Origin: Alicyclobacillus mali NBRC 102425 | GTDB lineage: Bacteria > Bacillota > Bacilli > Alicyclobacillales > Alicyclobacillaceae | Reading direction: 5' to 3' | NCBI RefSeq assembly: GCF_001570745.1 | Contig: NZ_BCSG01000008.1 | Coordinates: 1-64,000 of the forward strand | DNA: 64,000 bases | Shown: piece after piece, positions 32,366 to 40,841 of the stretch | Numbering within the stretch: position 1 is the stretch's first letter | How the letters are laid out: every line of letters begins with the position of its first letter | Made by a program: the position numbers and the translations under genes | The notes under the pieces: generated by a model | Seen by the model: only the letters and a program-made list of their open reading frames with translations | Databases searched by the model: none | What the model was told of the DNA's origin: nothing

Positions 32366-33646
32366 TCAGACGCGCTCGAGCCGGGCGTGCGCGAGCGCGT
32401 GGCGCGCCGCTTCGCTCCCTGCCGTGTGCCCCGTGGAGAACGCGATGGTGATGTTGTACCCGCCCGTGTGCGCGTGAACGTCCATCACCTCGCCGGCGAA
32501 GTAAAGCCCAGCGCACAGCTTCGACTGCATGGTCTTCGGATCAATTTCTTTCACGCTCACGCCGCCTCCCGTCACGGTGGCCTTCTCAAGCGGCAGCGTT
32601 CCCGTCACAGGGATGACGAGCCGCTTCAGCGCGCGCGACATCTTCGTCAGCGATTCGTGCGACGTCTGAGCCAGCGGCATCTCGCCGTCAACCTGCGCCT
32701 CATGCAAGATGAACGCCGCGAGGCGATCCGGCACGTGTCCTTCAAGCTCCGTGCGCAGCCTCCGCTTGGGGTGGCGCTCGCGCGCGGACTTGAAGAGCGC
32801 CATCCAGTCCTCAAACGCACGATCCGGCCGCACATCGATGGAAGCTGTGAGCTTCGCGCCCGGCTTGTCCCGCAGGGACACCGTTACATAGTGGCTCGCG
32901 CGTAGCGCCGCCGGACCACTCAGCCCAAAGTGGGTGAAGACGAGATCGCCCGGTTCCACGGTCAAGCGCTTGTCGCCTCGAAAGATGGATAGCTCGATGC
33001 CGTAGAGAGACAGCCCTTGAAGCTCTCGATGGCGAATCCACGGGTGATCCGACGTGATGGGCACGGCGGTCGGATACGGTGGCACGATGGTGTGGCCGAC
33101 AGACGCTGCAAATCGGTAGCCATCGCCGGTCGAACCGGTCTGCGGGACGCTCGCTCCTCCTGAGGCAATGACACAGGCCGACGCGGCAAGGACCTCGCCG
33201 CGCTCCGTCTCCACGCCCACAAACCGCTGCTCTTGCGTAAGGATACGCGCGACGGGCGTTTGGAGCCGAACCTCGACGCCGAGGCGCTCCATGTGTCGCA
33301 CGACGGCACGCACGACCGTGCGGGCGTCATCGGACACGGGAAACATTCGGCCGCGGTCCTCTTCCTTCAGTTTGACCCCGAGCCCTTCAAAAAAGCGAAT
33401 GATGTCCTCGTTGCCAAAGCGGTGGAACGACGAATACAGGAACTTCGGGTTCCCGAGGACATGTTGCATCAACTCGGGCAGGGGCTTCGCGTTGGTCACG
33501 TTGCAGCGCCCGCCGCCCGAGATGGCCAGTTTGCGCCCCAGCCTGTCGCCCTTTTCGACAAGCAATACGCGGGCTCCCGCCTCGCGCGCGGCAATGGCCG
33601 CCATCAAACCGGCGGGTCCACCGCCAATCACCAAGACATCCGTCAT
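32366..33646 (-). CDS. NAD(P)/FAD-dependent oxidoreductase of the BaiN/HI0933 family
   Basis: 426 aa flavoprotein. VLVIGGGPAGLMAAIAAREAG (FAD dinucleotide fold), GRKLAISGGGRCNVTNA (family signature), SGGASVPQTGSTGDGYRFA, and C-terminal CAGLYFAGEVMDVHAHTGGYN identify the HI0933/YtfP/BaiN group. Its physiological reaction is generally unknown; one member reduces bile-acid intermediates. ATG 33646 follows GGCGGGAGC and is preferred over 33661. The EamA gene upstream on the same strand ends 56 bases away. Confidence 0.85.
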   Translation of the reverse strand: MTDVLVIGGGPAGLMAAIAAREAGARVLLVEKGDRLGRKLAISGGGRCNVTNAKPLPELMQHVLGNPKFLYSSFHRFGNEDIIRFFEGLGVKLKEEDRGRMFPVSDDARTVVRAVVRHMERLGVEVRLQTPVARILTQEQRFVGVETERGEVLAASACVIASGGASVPQTGSTGDGYRFAASVGHTIVPPYPTAVPITSDHPWIRHRELQGLSLYGIELSIFRGDKRLTVEPGDLVFTHFGLSGPAALRASHYVTVSLRDKPGAKLTASIDVRPDRAFEDWMALFKSARERHPKRRLRTELEGHVPDRLAAFILHEAQVDGEMPLAQTSHESLTKMSRALKRLVIPVTGTLPLEKATVTGGGVSVKEIDPKTMQSKLCAGLYFAGEVMDVHAHTGGYNITIAFSTGHTAGSEAARHALAHARLERV

Positions 33647-33701
33647 CTGCTCCCGCCTCATTTCTGCCCTGAAGTGTACGGGAAGGCGGGGCCGTCGGCA
33701 A

Positions 33702-34607
33702 CTAGGGCGTGTGCGAGAGGATCATCGTGGCGAACCCGACCAGGCACGCGGCGGATGCGCTGTATAGGCTCGGGCGCTCGAGGTGCGGGACGAGGATCCA
33801 GGAAATGAGGGCGACAAACACGGGCTCCGACGCGGCGAGGGTCGCCACCGTGCTGACGGGGATGAGGGTTGCGCTGACGAAAAACAGGAGGACGCCCGCC
33901 GCGCTCGCCGCGCCTGCCGCAAGCAGCCAGGGGGACAGGTGCTTGCGGTAGTGGCGCAACAGCGGCCCGAGCTTGCCTTCGACGGCGAAGCTTGCGACAC
34001 AGGCGAGGGTGGCGACGGCGACGTCGACGAACGCCGAGCCCATCGGCGATGCGCCGCTCGCGAGGGAAATCCGTCGGAACACGTGCCCGACGCCTTGGAG
34101 ACCCGCCGCCGAAATGCCGATGAGGGCGCCGGACGAGAAGACGGCGCGATCGCGCGTGGGACGGGCGCGATTCTCGAGCGCCAAAAGCACAATGGCTCCG
34201 AGGACGCCCGCGAGGCTCGCGGTGATGCGCCATGAGACGGGATCGCCGAGGAACGCGTACGCGAGGATCACCGTGGCTACCGGGCTCAGACCTTTGAGAA
34301 CCACGCCGCGCACGGCGCCGAGGCGCTGAACAGCGAGGTACAAAAGGCGCCGCCCGAGGAAGGTGCCCACCACGCCCGAAAGACAGGCGAAGGCGAGAGA
34401 GCGTCCGCGCACGGGCACAAGCGGCGCTCGGTGTGAGGCGAGCCCTGCTGGTACGAGGGCCAGGAGCACCATCAGGCTTGTGGTCAGCACTGGGAGAAGA
34501 CCGCTGTCGGGAGGCGAGGAATCGGCCTGACCCTTGCGGAGGCACACATAGGACAGCGCATACGCGATGGCGCTCGCGATGGCGGTCAAGAGTCCAGGGG
34601 ACGTCAC
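33702..34607 (-). CDS. EamA/DMT-family transporter
   Basis: 301 aa, about ten membrane helices in two EamA repeats. The first repeat has IAYALSYVCLRKG and GVVGTFLGRRLLYLA; the second has FVSATLIPVSTVATLAASEPVFVAL, the conserved end of the DMT fold. Substrate unknown. GTG 34607 is the start because GGAGG lies 7 bases upstream; a TTG at 34631 is poorer. It is divergent from the alcohol dehydrogenase gene. Confidence 0.83.
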   Translation of the reverse strand: MTSPGLLTAIASAIAYALSYVCLRKGQADSSPPDSGLLPVLTTSLMVLLALVPAGLASHRAPLVPVRGRSLAFACLSGVVGTFLGRRLLYLAVQRLGAVRGVVLKGLSPVATVILAYAFLGDPVSWRITASLAGVLGAIVLLALENRARPTRDRAVFSSGALIGISAAGLQGVGHVFRRISLASGASPMGSAFVDVAVATLACVASFAVEGKLGPLLRHYRKHLSPWLLAAGAASAAGVLLFFVSATLIPVSTVATLAASEPVFVALISWILVPHLERPSLYSASAACLVGFATMILSHTP

Positions 34608-34672
34608 GGTCTCACCTCCGGTCGCGGACAACCCATGTGTATGCTGGGGCGGTTCGAGTGAGAACGCCGCTT

Positions 34673-34701
34673 TTGGAAATCGGCATTGAAGTTGTTACAA
34701 T
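34673..34701 (+). promoter_or_regulatory. Promoter of the iron-type alcohol dehydrogenase gene
   Basis: TTGGAA (34673-34678) and TACAAT (34696-34701) are exactly 17 bases apart, about 50 bases before the start codon. Confidence 0.7.
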
Positions 34702-34754
34702 GGATGAGTTACTGAAGAAACGTGTGTGACACGGGACGCGGGGGATCGAATCAC

Positions 34755-35921
34755 ATGGAACCTTTTCGTTTTCACAATCCGACGACGCTGTATTACGGCA
34801 AGGGGCAGCTGGAGAAGCATCTTGCGGACGAGGTCCTGAAGATTGGGCGTCGCGTGCTTCTGCTTTACGGTGGGGGAAGCATCAAGCGGTTTGGCCTGTA
34901 CGACAAGGTCATGAACATCCTCAAGGATGCGGGCGTCACGGTGTTTGAGCTGGGCGGCGTCGAGCCGAATCCGCGCCTGACGACGGTGTACAAGGGCATC
35001 GAGATGTGCCGGCAGAACGACATCGATCTCATCCTCGCGGTGGGCGGCGGTTCTGTGCTCGACTGCGGCAAGGCCATCGCGATGGGCGTGAAATTTGACG
35101 GAGACGTCTGGGACATCTATCAGCGCAAGGCGCAGGCGACGGGCGCGTTGCCGCTCGGCACCATTCTCACGCTCGCGGCCACCGGATCGGAGATGAACGC
35201 GGGCGGCGTGATCACGAACTGGGAGACGAAGGAGAAGCTCGGCGCGGGATCGCCGTATACGTATCCGGCGTTCTCCTTCTGCGATCCGGAAAATACGTTC
35301 ACGGTGCCGCGCGATCAGACGGTGTACGGCATCTGCGACATGCTCGCGCACTGCTTCGAGCATTACTTCCATTCCACGCCGCATGCGCCCTTGCAGAGGC
35401 ACCTGATTGAGGGTGTCATGCGCACCATCGTGGAATACGCGAAGCGCGTGGTGGAGAACCCGACCGACTACGACGCGCGCGAGACCATCATGTACTGCAG
35501 CACCATGGCGTTGAACGGGATGATCTCGATGGGCATCGTCGGCGACTGGGCCTGCCACGCGATGGAACATGAGGTGAGTGCCGTTTACGACATTCCGCAT
35601 GGCGGCGGCTTGGCCATCCTGTTCCCACACTGGATGGAGTACGTGAAGGGCACAGATCCGGCTCGATTCGCGTCGCTCGCCAAAAACGTATTTTTGGTCG
35701 ACGGGACGGGCAAGTCGGACGAGGAGTTGGCCGACATTGCCATCGAGAAGGTGAGGGAATTCTACAGGGAGATCGGCGCTCCGCAGCGTTTGGCGGACTA
35801 CGGCATCGGCGACGATCAGCTGGAGCGCATGGCGGCGCAGGCGGTGCGGTTCGGTGAAATCGGCCACTTCCGCAAGCTCGGCAAGGAGGATGTGCTGAAC
35901 ATCCTGCGGGCGAGCCTGTGA
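34755..35921 (+). CDS. Iron-containing alcohol dehydrogenase (YugJ/BdhA type)
   Basis: 388 aa, NAD(P)H-dependent, cytoplasmic. [13 protein letters not shown] (residues 98-110) is the nucleotide-binding loop. Metal ligands include Asp195 and His199 in [11 protein letters not shown], with further histidines in [20 protein letters not shown]. Close to Bacillus YugJ/YugK and clostridial butanol dehydrogenases. The physiological aldehyde is unknown. ATG 34755 has GGGGGAT 8 bases upstream. Residues near 310 are encoded by unusually AT-rich codons that form an 18-bp palindrome. Confidence 0.9.
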   Translation: MEPFRFHNPTTLYYGKGQLEKHLADEVLKIGRRVLLLYGGGSIKRFGLYDKVMNILKDAGVTVFELGGVEPNPRLTTVYKGIEMCRQNDIDLILAVGGGSVLDCGKAIAMGVKFDGDVWDIYQRKAQATGALPLGTILTLAATGSEMNAGGVITNWETKEKLGAGSPYTYPAFSFCDPENTFTVPRDQTVYGICDMLAHCFEHYFHSTPHAPLQRHLIEGVMRTIVEYAKRVVENPTDYDARETIMYCSTMALNGMISMGIVGDWACHAMEHEVSAVYDIPHGGGLAILFPHWMEYVKGTDPARFASLAKNVFLVDGTGKSDEELADIAIEKVREFYREIGAPQRLADYGIGDDQLERMAAQAVRFGEIGHFRKLGKEDVLNILRASL

Positions 35922-35954
35922 CGCTTCTGCGCCATGTGGCATGGGTCGTCGATT

Positions 35955-35997
35955 GCGGCGGGAGGCCTGGGCTTCTGGCGGAAGCGCCTCCCGCCGC
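35955..35997 (+). terminator. 12-bp perfect hairpin after the alcohol dehydrogenase gene, no T run
   Basis: GCGGCGGGAGGC (35955-35966) pairs perfectly with GCCTCCCGCCGC (35986-35997). It sits 33 bases after the stop but lacks a T run. Confidence 0.5.
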
Positions 35998-36073
35998 GGC
36001 ACATCCTGTCCTAAGTGGAGCGCACACGCCACGGGTTGAAGGAATCACCACCTCATGAACGCGATATTCCCTC

Positions 36074-36103
36074 TTGCGCTTCCAAAACGTTTTCGGGTAT
36101 ATT
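36074..36103 (+). promoter_or_regulatory. Promoter of the lacI-type sugar operon
   Basis: TTGCGC (36074-36079) and TATATT (36098-36103) are 18 bases apart. The spacer holds the first operator, a position that would block polymerase binding. Confidence 0.65.
36084..36093. promoter_or_regulatory. Operator O1 (AAAACGTTTT) in the promoter spacer
   Basis: Perfect 10-bp palindrome with the central CG typical of LacI-family sites. It lies between -35 and -10 of the operon promoter. Its centre is 55 bp from that of O2. Confidence 0.75.
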
Positions 36104-36135
36104 GATGCTGACTCGCGAGTGGTAGGGTCGCGTTG

Positions 36136-36150
36136 CCGAAAACGTTTCGG
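36136..36150. promoter_or_regulatory. Operator O2 (CCGAAAACGTTTCGG) in the leader
   Basis: Near-perfect palindrome around AAACGTTT, downstream of the expected transcription start and upstream of the repressor gene. The pair O1/O2 suits autoregulation by two repressor dimers or a roadblock. Confidence 0.75.
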
Positions 36151-36184
36151 ATGCGCCGGAGGCTCGCGAAAGGGGTTTGCCGCC

Positions 36185-37183
36185 ATGAGAGTCACCATTC
36201 GCGACGTGGCGCGCGCAGCAGGCGTTTCGGTTACCACGGTGTCGAGGGCGCTGAATGGCGCCGCAGACGTCGGGGAAGAGACGCGCCAGCGCGTCATTGA
36301 AGTCGCCAAGCAATTGAACTATCGCCCGAGCCATGTGGCTCGGAGCCTCGTGCTCAGAAAGAGCCAGAACATTGGGCTTCTGGTGTCCGATTTTCGCAAA
36401 GGCGGCCACCACTTTCTCTACGATGTTTTGGTCGGCGTACACGACACGCTCGCCGAGTACGGGTACGATGTCACGCTGGTCAGCACGGATACCGCTCGCC
36501 AGCAGCTGGTCAGCTATGTGGACTTTTGTCGGGCGCGAGGGTTGGACGGCGTGATCGTCATGGGCATTCGCCTGGACGATCCGTACGTCGAGGAGGTTGT
36601 CGAGTCGACGCTGCCGAGCGTCGTGATCGACCTGCCGCTCCTCAGTCGACACTGCGGCTATGTGATGACGGACAACGTGAACGGCGCGCGCTACGCGGTG
36701 AGGCATCTCGTGTCCCGGGGCTGCAAGCGCATCGGTTTTGTGAACGGCGCTGCGCACGCTGCGGTGAGCCGCGAGCGGCTGAGGGGATTCGAGGAAGCTG
36801 TGCGCCAATATGTGGGCGCGTTCGACGAGCGCCTCGTCGTCTACGGGGATTTCACGCTCGAAGGGGGACAGCGGGCCCTCGCCGAGCTGCTCGCCAAGTC
36901 GCCGGACGTAGACGGCGTGTTCTTTGCGAGCGACCTCATGGCCATTGGAGGCATCCAACACTGTAAGGCGATGGGCATTCGCGTTCCAGACGACCTCGCG
37001 GTGGTCGGGTTTGATGACATCGATCTCGCTCGTTTCGTGACGCCCGCGCTGACAACGGTCGCACAGCCGCGATACGAGATGGGATGCGAAGCGGCGAAGA
37101 TGCTCGTCCATATGCTGCAGAAGGGCGAGATGCCATCCGGCACGCTGTTGCCGCCGCAACTCGTCGTGCGCGAGACGGCCTGA
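36185..37183 (+). CDS. LacI-family transcriptional repressor of the glycoside operon
   Basis: 332 aa. N-terminal helix-turn-helix and hinge: TIRDVARAAGVSVTTVSRAL, then RVIEVAKQLNYRPSHVARSL. The periplasmic-binding-protein-like effector domain runs from IGLLVSDFRKGGHHF to FDDIDLARFVTPALTTVAQP and then LVVRETA. The effector is unknown; neighbours suggest a glucan or glucoside. AAAGGGG precedes the ATG by about nine bases. It heads an operon with the glycosidase gene 25 bases downstream and carries two palindromic sites in its own control region. Confidence 0.9.
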   Translation: MRVTIRDVARAAGVSVTTVSRALNGAADVGEETRQRVIEVAKQLNYRPSHVARSLVLRKSQNIGLLVSDFRKGGHHFLYDVLVGVHDTLAEYGYDVTLVSTDTARQQLVSYVDFCRARGLDGVIVMGIRLDDPYVEEVVESTLPSVVIDLPLLSRHCGYVMTDNVNGARYAVRHLVSRGCKRIGFVNGAAHAAVSRERLRGFEEAVRQYVGAFDERLVVYGDFTLEGGQRALAELLAKSPDVDGVFFASDLMAIGGIQHCKAMGIRVPDDLAVVGFDDIDLARFVTPALTTVAQPRYEMGCEAAKMLVHMLQKGEMPSGTLLPPQLVVRETA

Positions 37184-37208
37184 GCATTTCAACTGGGGGA
37201 GAGGCATC

Positions 37209-39446
37209 ATGCAGGGATGGGTCATCAAAGAAAACGACCTGTTTTGGTACGGAGACGCAGAGGGCCTGAGCGCGCATGCGGTTGAAAACGTTTCCGGTCA
37301 TGGGCTTTACACGAGGGACACGCGCGTACTTTCCACGCTGGTGTGGCGCATCGAGCCCGACGTGTGGGTGGCATTGGACGCCACGGCTGAATCCGGATCG
37401 GAATCGGTATACCGTTACACCAATCGCCCTCCGCGTGCGGAACACGAGCCTCCACGCGAGAGCCTGCTGGTGGAGCGTCGGCAGCGCGTGGATGGGCATT
37501 GTTTTCAAGAAAGCGGTATCGTGCGCAATTTTGGCGATCGCGCCGTGCGTCTTGCCGTGATCTACGAGGTCGCGGCGGACTTCGCGGACATGTTCGAAGT
37601 TCGGGGGTTCCAGGTCGAGGCGCCCGCGAGAACCATCCGCACACGCGCATCCGGAAACGTTTGCTGTTTTTCCTATTCGTCTTCGGACGGGCGGACTTGG
37701 GAGACGCGCGTCGAGCTCGCTGCGCATCCAAGTCACCAGGGTGAGATGACACCCGCGCGGTGGATGGAGTCGGCCGGCGTAGGCAAGGCGGAGTTGCGCA
37801 TGGTCGTCGAAGCCGGAGGTGTCGCGGAGTGGGCGCTCACCGTTCGACCGGAGGTGCGCGGAGGCGAAGAAGGCCCGGGCACAGGAGAAACAGGGATCGG
37901 CTTGTCTGTTTCCGAAAACGTTTCCAGCCATCTGCGTGGAGGCGCGGACGAGGGAACTGGGGCCGAAACGGCATATCTGTCGACGGAGAGGCTCTCAGCG
38001 CATGGGTGGCTTCAGCAGCCGCCGTCGGTTTCGGGAAACGAGTCGTTTCGACGTTGGTACGAGCAGGGCATGCGGGACATTCGCATGCTTCAGTCTGACT
38101 TCGGCTTCGGGCCGTTTCTCGTGGCGGGTGTCCCGTGGTATGCGGTCCCCTTCGGAAGGGACAGCTTGATAGCCGCCCGCCAAATCCTTTGCGCGGCGCC
38201 GGAGGTCGCGCGAGGCACGCTCGCCACGCTGGCTCACTTTCAGGGCACATGTGTCGATCCGGAGCGGGATGAGCAGCCTGGCAAGATTCTGCACGAGCTC
38301 AGAGACGGCGAACTCGCGCGCAACGGCAAGGTTCCATTCCGCCCGTACTACGGCAGCATCGACGCCACGCCGCTCTTTCTCATCCTCCTCGCGGACTACT
38401 GGCGCTTCACGGGCGACACGCCGTTTCTCAAGCGGATGCTTTCGCATGCCGAGCGGGCGCTTGCCTGGATGGTGCACTTTGGCGATCGCGACGGCGACGG
38501 GTTCATCGAGTATTGGCGCGAGGCCGAGGGCGGGATCGCCAATCAGGGATGGAAGGATTCAGGGGATTCGATGGTCCACGCCGACGGCAGCCTGGCGCAA
38601 GGCCCCATCGCGCTCGCGGAAGTCCAGGCGTATGCGCACACGGCGTACGTGGCTTGGCGTGACATTTACCGCGAGCTCGGCGAAATCGACGAAGCGGAGC
38701 GGCTGGCGAAACTCGCGGATGGGCTGCGATCTCGCTTCCTGCAGCACTTCTGGCTGGAGGATCGGGATGAAATCGCGATGGCGCTCGATGGAAACAAGCG
38801 CCCGCTTTCCGTGGCCTCGTCCAACATGGGCCAAGTGCTGTGGAGCGACATCCTGCCGTCCGAACTGGCCGCGCGCGTCGCGAAGCGCCTGCTGCAGCCA
38901 GACCTGTTCTCGGGGTTCGGCATTCGCACGCTCTCTGCGAAGGAGCGCCGTTACAATCCGATGAGTTATCACAACGGGTCGGTCTGGCCGCACGACACGA
39001 GCATCGTCTTCGCGGGGCTTGTGGGGCACGGAGCCTGGGATGAAGCGGAGCAGATCTTCGATGGGCTCATGCGGGCGCAGGCGCAGTTCCCGAACCACCG
39101 GCTGCCGGAGCTGTTCTGTGGGTTTTCCCGCGAGGAAAGCCCTCGGCCCGTCCCGTATCCGGTTTCGTGCTCGCCTCAGGCGTGGGCGGCCGCAGTTCCG
39201 GCCATCGTGCTGGAAAACCTGTTGGGTCTTTGCCCGGATGCACCTCGGGAAGCATTGGCGATGATGCCGCGATTGCCGGCGAGCATGCAGGAGTTGAAGG
39301 TACACGGGCTCCGCATCGGTCGCGGGAAGCTGTCGGTCGAGATCGCACGCCGGGACGGGCGCCTCTGGATGGATGTGGTGGAGAACACCACGGGCTTGCG
39401 TGTGGTCGCGATGGACGGCGCGAAGGAGGTGATGTCCACCGGCTGA
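37209..39446 (+). CDS. Debranching-type glycosidase (amylo-alpha-1,6-glucosidase family)
   Basis: 745 aa, no signal peptide, so it probably acts on imported sugars. Residues 1-~240 are a beta-rich N-terminal domain of the GDE_N_bis type (GLYTRDTRVLSTLVWR, YEVAADFADMFEVRG). Residues ~270-720 form an (alpha/alpha)6 barrel with GVPWYAVPFGRDSLIAAR, NQGWKDSGDSM (around 445-455) and YHNGSVWPHDTSIV, the conserved active-site loops; acidic residues there likely do catalysis. Exact substrate is unknown. GGGGGAG precedes the ATG. Three LacI-type operator copies lie within the first 720 bases of the gene. Confidence 0.85.
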   Translation: MQGWVIKENDLFWYGDAEGLSAHAVENVSGHGLYTRDTRVLSTLVWRIEPDVWVALDATAESGSESVYRYTNRPPRAEHEPPRESLLVERRQRVDGHCFQESGIVRNFGDRAVRLAVIYEVAADFADMFEVRGFQVEAPARTIRTRASGNVCCFSYSSSDGRTWETRVELAAHPSHQGEMTPARWMESAGVGKAELRMVVEAGGVAEWALTVRPEVRGGEEGPGTGETGIGLSVSENVSSHLRGGADEGTGAETAYLSTERLSAHGWLQQPPSVSGNESFRRWYEQGMRDIRMLQSDFGFGPFLVAGVPWYAVPFGRDSLIAARQILCAAPEVARGTLATLAHFQGTCVDPERDEQPGKILHELRDGELARNGKVPFRPYYGSIDATPLFLILLADYWRFTGDTPFLKRMLSHAERALAWMVHFGDRDGDGFIEYWREAEGGIANQGWKDSGDSMVHADGSLAQGPIALAEVQAYAHTAYVAWRDIYRELGEIDEAERLAKLADGLRSRFLQHFWLEDRDEIAMALDGNKRPLSVASSNMGQVLWSDILPSELAARVAKRLLQPDLFSGFGIRTLSAKERRYNPMSYHNGSVWPHDTSIVFAGLVGHGAWDEAEQIFDGLMRAQAQFPNHRLPELFCGFSREESPRPVPYPVSCSPQAWAAAVPAIVLENLLGLCPDAPREALAMMPRLPASMQELKVHGLRIGRGKLSVEIARRDGRLWMDVVENTTGLRVVAMDGAKEVMSTG
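37284..37295. promoter_or_regulatory. Intragenic LacI-type site 1 (GAAAACGTTTCC)
   Basis: Exact AAACGTTT core inside the glycosidase coding sequence, encoding the Glu-Asn-Val-Ser stretch near residues 26-29. Same core as O1 and O2. Confidence 0.6.
37653..37664. promoter_or_regulatory. Intragenic LacI-type site 2 (GGAAACGTTTGC)
   Basis: Exact AAACGTTT core inside the glycosidase gene, encoding Gly-Asn-Val-Cys. It shares the core of the two promoter operators. Confidence 0.6.
37912..37925. promoter_or_regulatory. Intragenic LacI-type site 3 (CCGAAAACGTTTCC)
   Basis: Exact AAACGTTT core inside the glycosidase gene, encoding Glu-Asn-Val-Ser as at site 1. It matches O2 at 13 of 14 positions. Confidence 0.6.
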
Positions 39447-39517
39447 GAACGATCCCTGAACGCGCGATAGAAGGGAGACAAGCGGGGTCAAACCGAATCG
39501 TGGGAGGTTGAAAGGGC

Positions 39518-40783
39518 ATGAAAAAACGACTGATGGGTATGGCGGGCGCAGCGGTGGTCGCGATGGGCGTGGTGACGGCGTGCGGCCAGGCGCAGAGCGC
39601 GCCCTCGAGTCAGGCGAATGTCGGCAGCGCGTCGGCGGCGCCCATTCATCTGACGCTGGGGATGTGGGCGTCGAGCCCGGCGGAGAAGCAGCTCGTGCAA
39701 CGACAGGTCGCCCTGTTCGAAAAGGAAAACCCGAACATCAAGGTGAGCATCCAGGTCATCACGGGTAACTACCTGCAGGCGCTGCAGCCGATGCTCGCAG
39801 CCCACGACGCGCCGGACATCTTCTACGTGGATTCGTCCTACGCACCGACGCTTGAGGCGTCGGGAGCCATCATGCCGCTTGACAGTTTGATCAAGCAGGA
39901 CCACGTGGATTTGTCCGACTTTCAGAAAAACTTGCTCGACGCGTTCACCTGGCAGGGGCACATCTACGGCCTGCCCAAGGACATGAACACGATGGCCTTG
40001 GAGTACAACCCGGCGCTCCTCGCCAAGGCGGGCATCCAGTCGCCGCCGAAGACGTTTGCTCAATTTGATCAGGACGCCGCGAAGCTGAAGGCCAAGGGCA
40101 TTGTGCCGCTCGATATGCCGATTGACGTGGCGCGCTATTATCCGTTCATCGTCGATATGGGCGGGAGCTATTACAACAAGGCCACCAACCAGGCCACCTT
40201 CACCAACAAGGCGAACGCCGCGGGCCTCACATGGTTTATGAAAGAGATGGAGAACGGCAACTTCGTGACGCCGCAAGACCAAGGCGGATCCTGGGCGGGC
40301 GTGCCCTTCGCGGAAGGCAAGGCGGCGATGGCCCTCGAGGGCGCCTGGATTGTACCGTTCATGCAGCAGACCGCGCCGAAGATGAAGTACGGCATTGCGG
40401 ACTTCCCGTCCCTCAACGGGCACGATGCCAACATGCTGTTCACGGTGGCGTACGAGATGTCGAAGTACACGAAAAACCCGGATGCCGCCGCGAAGTTGCT
40501 CTTCTTCATGACGGGCAAAGAGGCGCTCAAGATGACGGCCGACTCGGGCCTCGCCATTCCGTCCCGCACAAGCGAGCAGGGAGAGTTTCTGAAGAAGTAT
40601 CCGTCCTATAAGGGCTTCGTGGACGGCCTCAAGGGCGCCATTCCGTATCAGTTCGGCACGCTCGGGCAGAACTTCCTTGATGCCATCAACAATGCCACGC
40701 AACAAGGCATCCTCAAGAAGGAATCGGCCCAGCAAGTCCTGAGCCAGGCGCAACAGACGCTCGCTTCGCAGATGAACGACTGA
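39518..40783 (+). CDS. Sugar ABC transporter substrate-binding lipoprotein
   Basis: 421 aa. A lipoprotein signal peptide (MKKRLMGMAGAAVVAMGV) ends in the lipobox VTAC with Cys22 as the lipidated residue. The mature protein follows the family-1 sugar-binding fold: ITLTLGMWAS-like start, VSIQVITGNYLQALQPML, APDIFYVDSSYAPTLEASG and FAEGKAAMALEGAWIV. It should capture an oligosaccharide outside the membrane for the two permeases downstream. GGGAGGTTGAAAGG precedes the ATG. Confidence 0.9.
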   Translation: MKKRLMGMAGAAVVAMGVVTACGQAQSAPSSQANVGSASAAPIHLTLGMWASSPAEKQLVQRQVALFEKENPNIKVSIQVITGNYLQALQPMLAAHDAPDIFYVDSSYAPTLEASGAIMPLDSLIKQDHVDLSDFQKNLLDAFTWQGHIYGLPKDMNTMALEYNPALLAKAGIQSPPKTFAQFDQDAAKLKAKGIVPLDMPIDVARYYPFIVDMGGSYYNKATNQATFTNKANAAGLTWFMKEMENGNFVTPQDQGGSWAGVPFAEGKAAMALEGAWIVPFMQQTAPKMKYGIADFPSLNGHDANMLFTVAYEMSKYTKNPDAAAKLLFFMTGKEALKMTADSGLAIPSRTSEQGEFLKKYPSYKGFVDGLKGAIPYQFGTLGQNFLDAINNATQQGILKKESAQQVLSQAQQTLASQMND

Positions 40784-40841
40784 CGCTCTACGCGGCGGGG
40801 CCGGCGGAGGCTCCGCCGCCGGGATCGAGGAGGGGGTTGGA

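Noticed and set aside
32366-34607. Mobile-element or phage insertion around the EamA and flavoprotein genes
   Set aside because: No direct repeats, transposase or integrase remnants, and codon use matches the neighbours.
40047-40058. GAAGACGTTTGC in the binding-protein gene as a sixth operator
   Set aside because: It has a mismatch within the AAACGTTT core, and one such near-match is not surprising in 1.2 kb.
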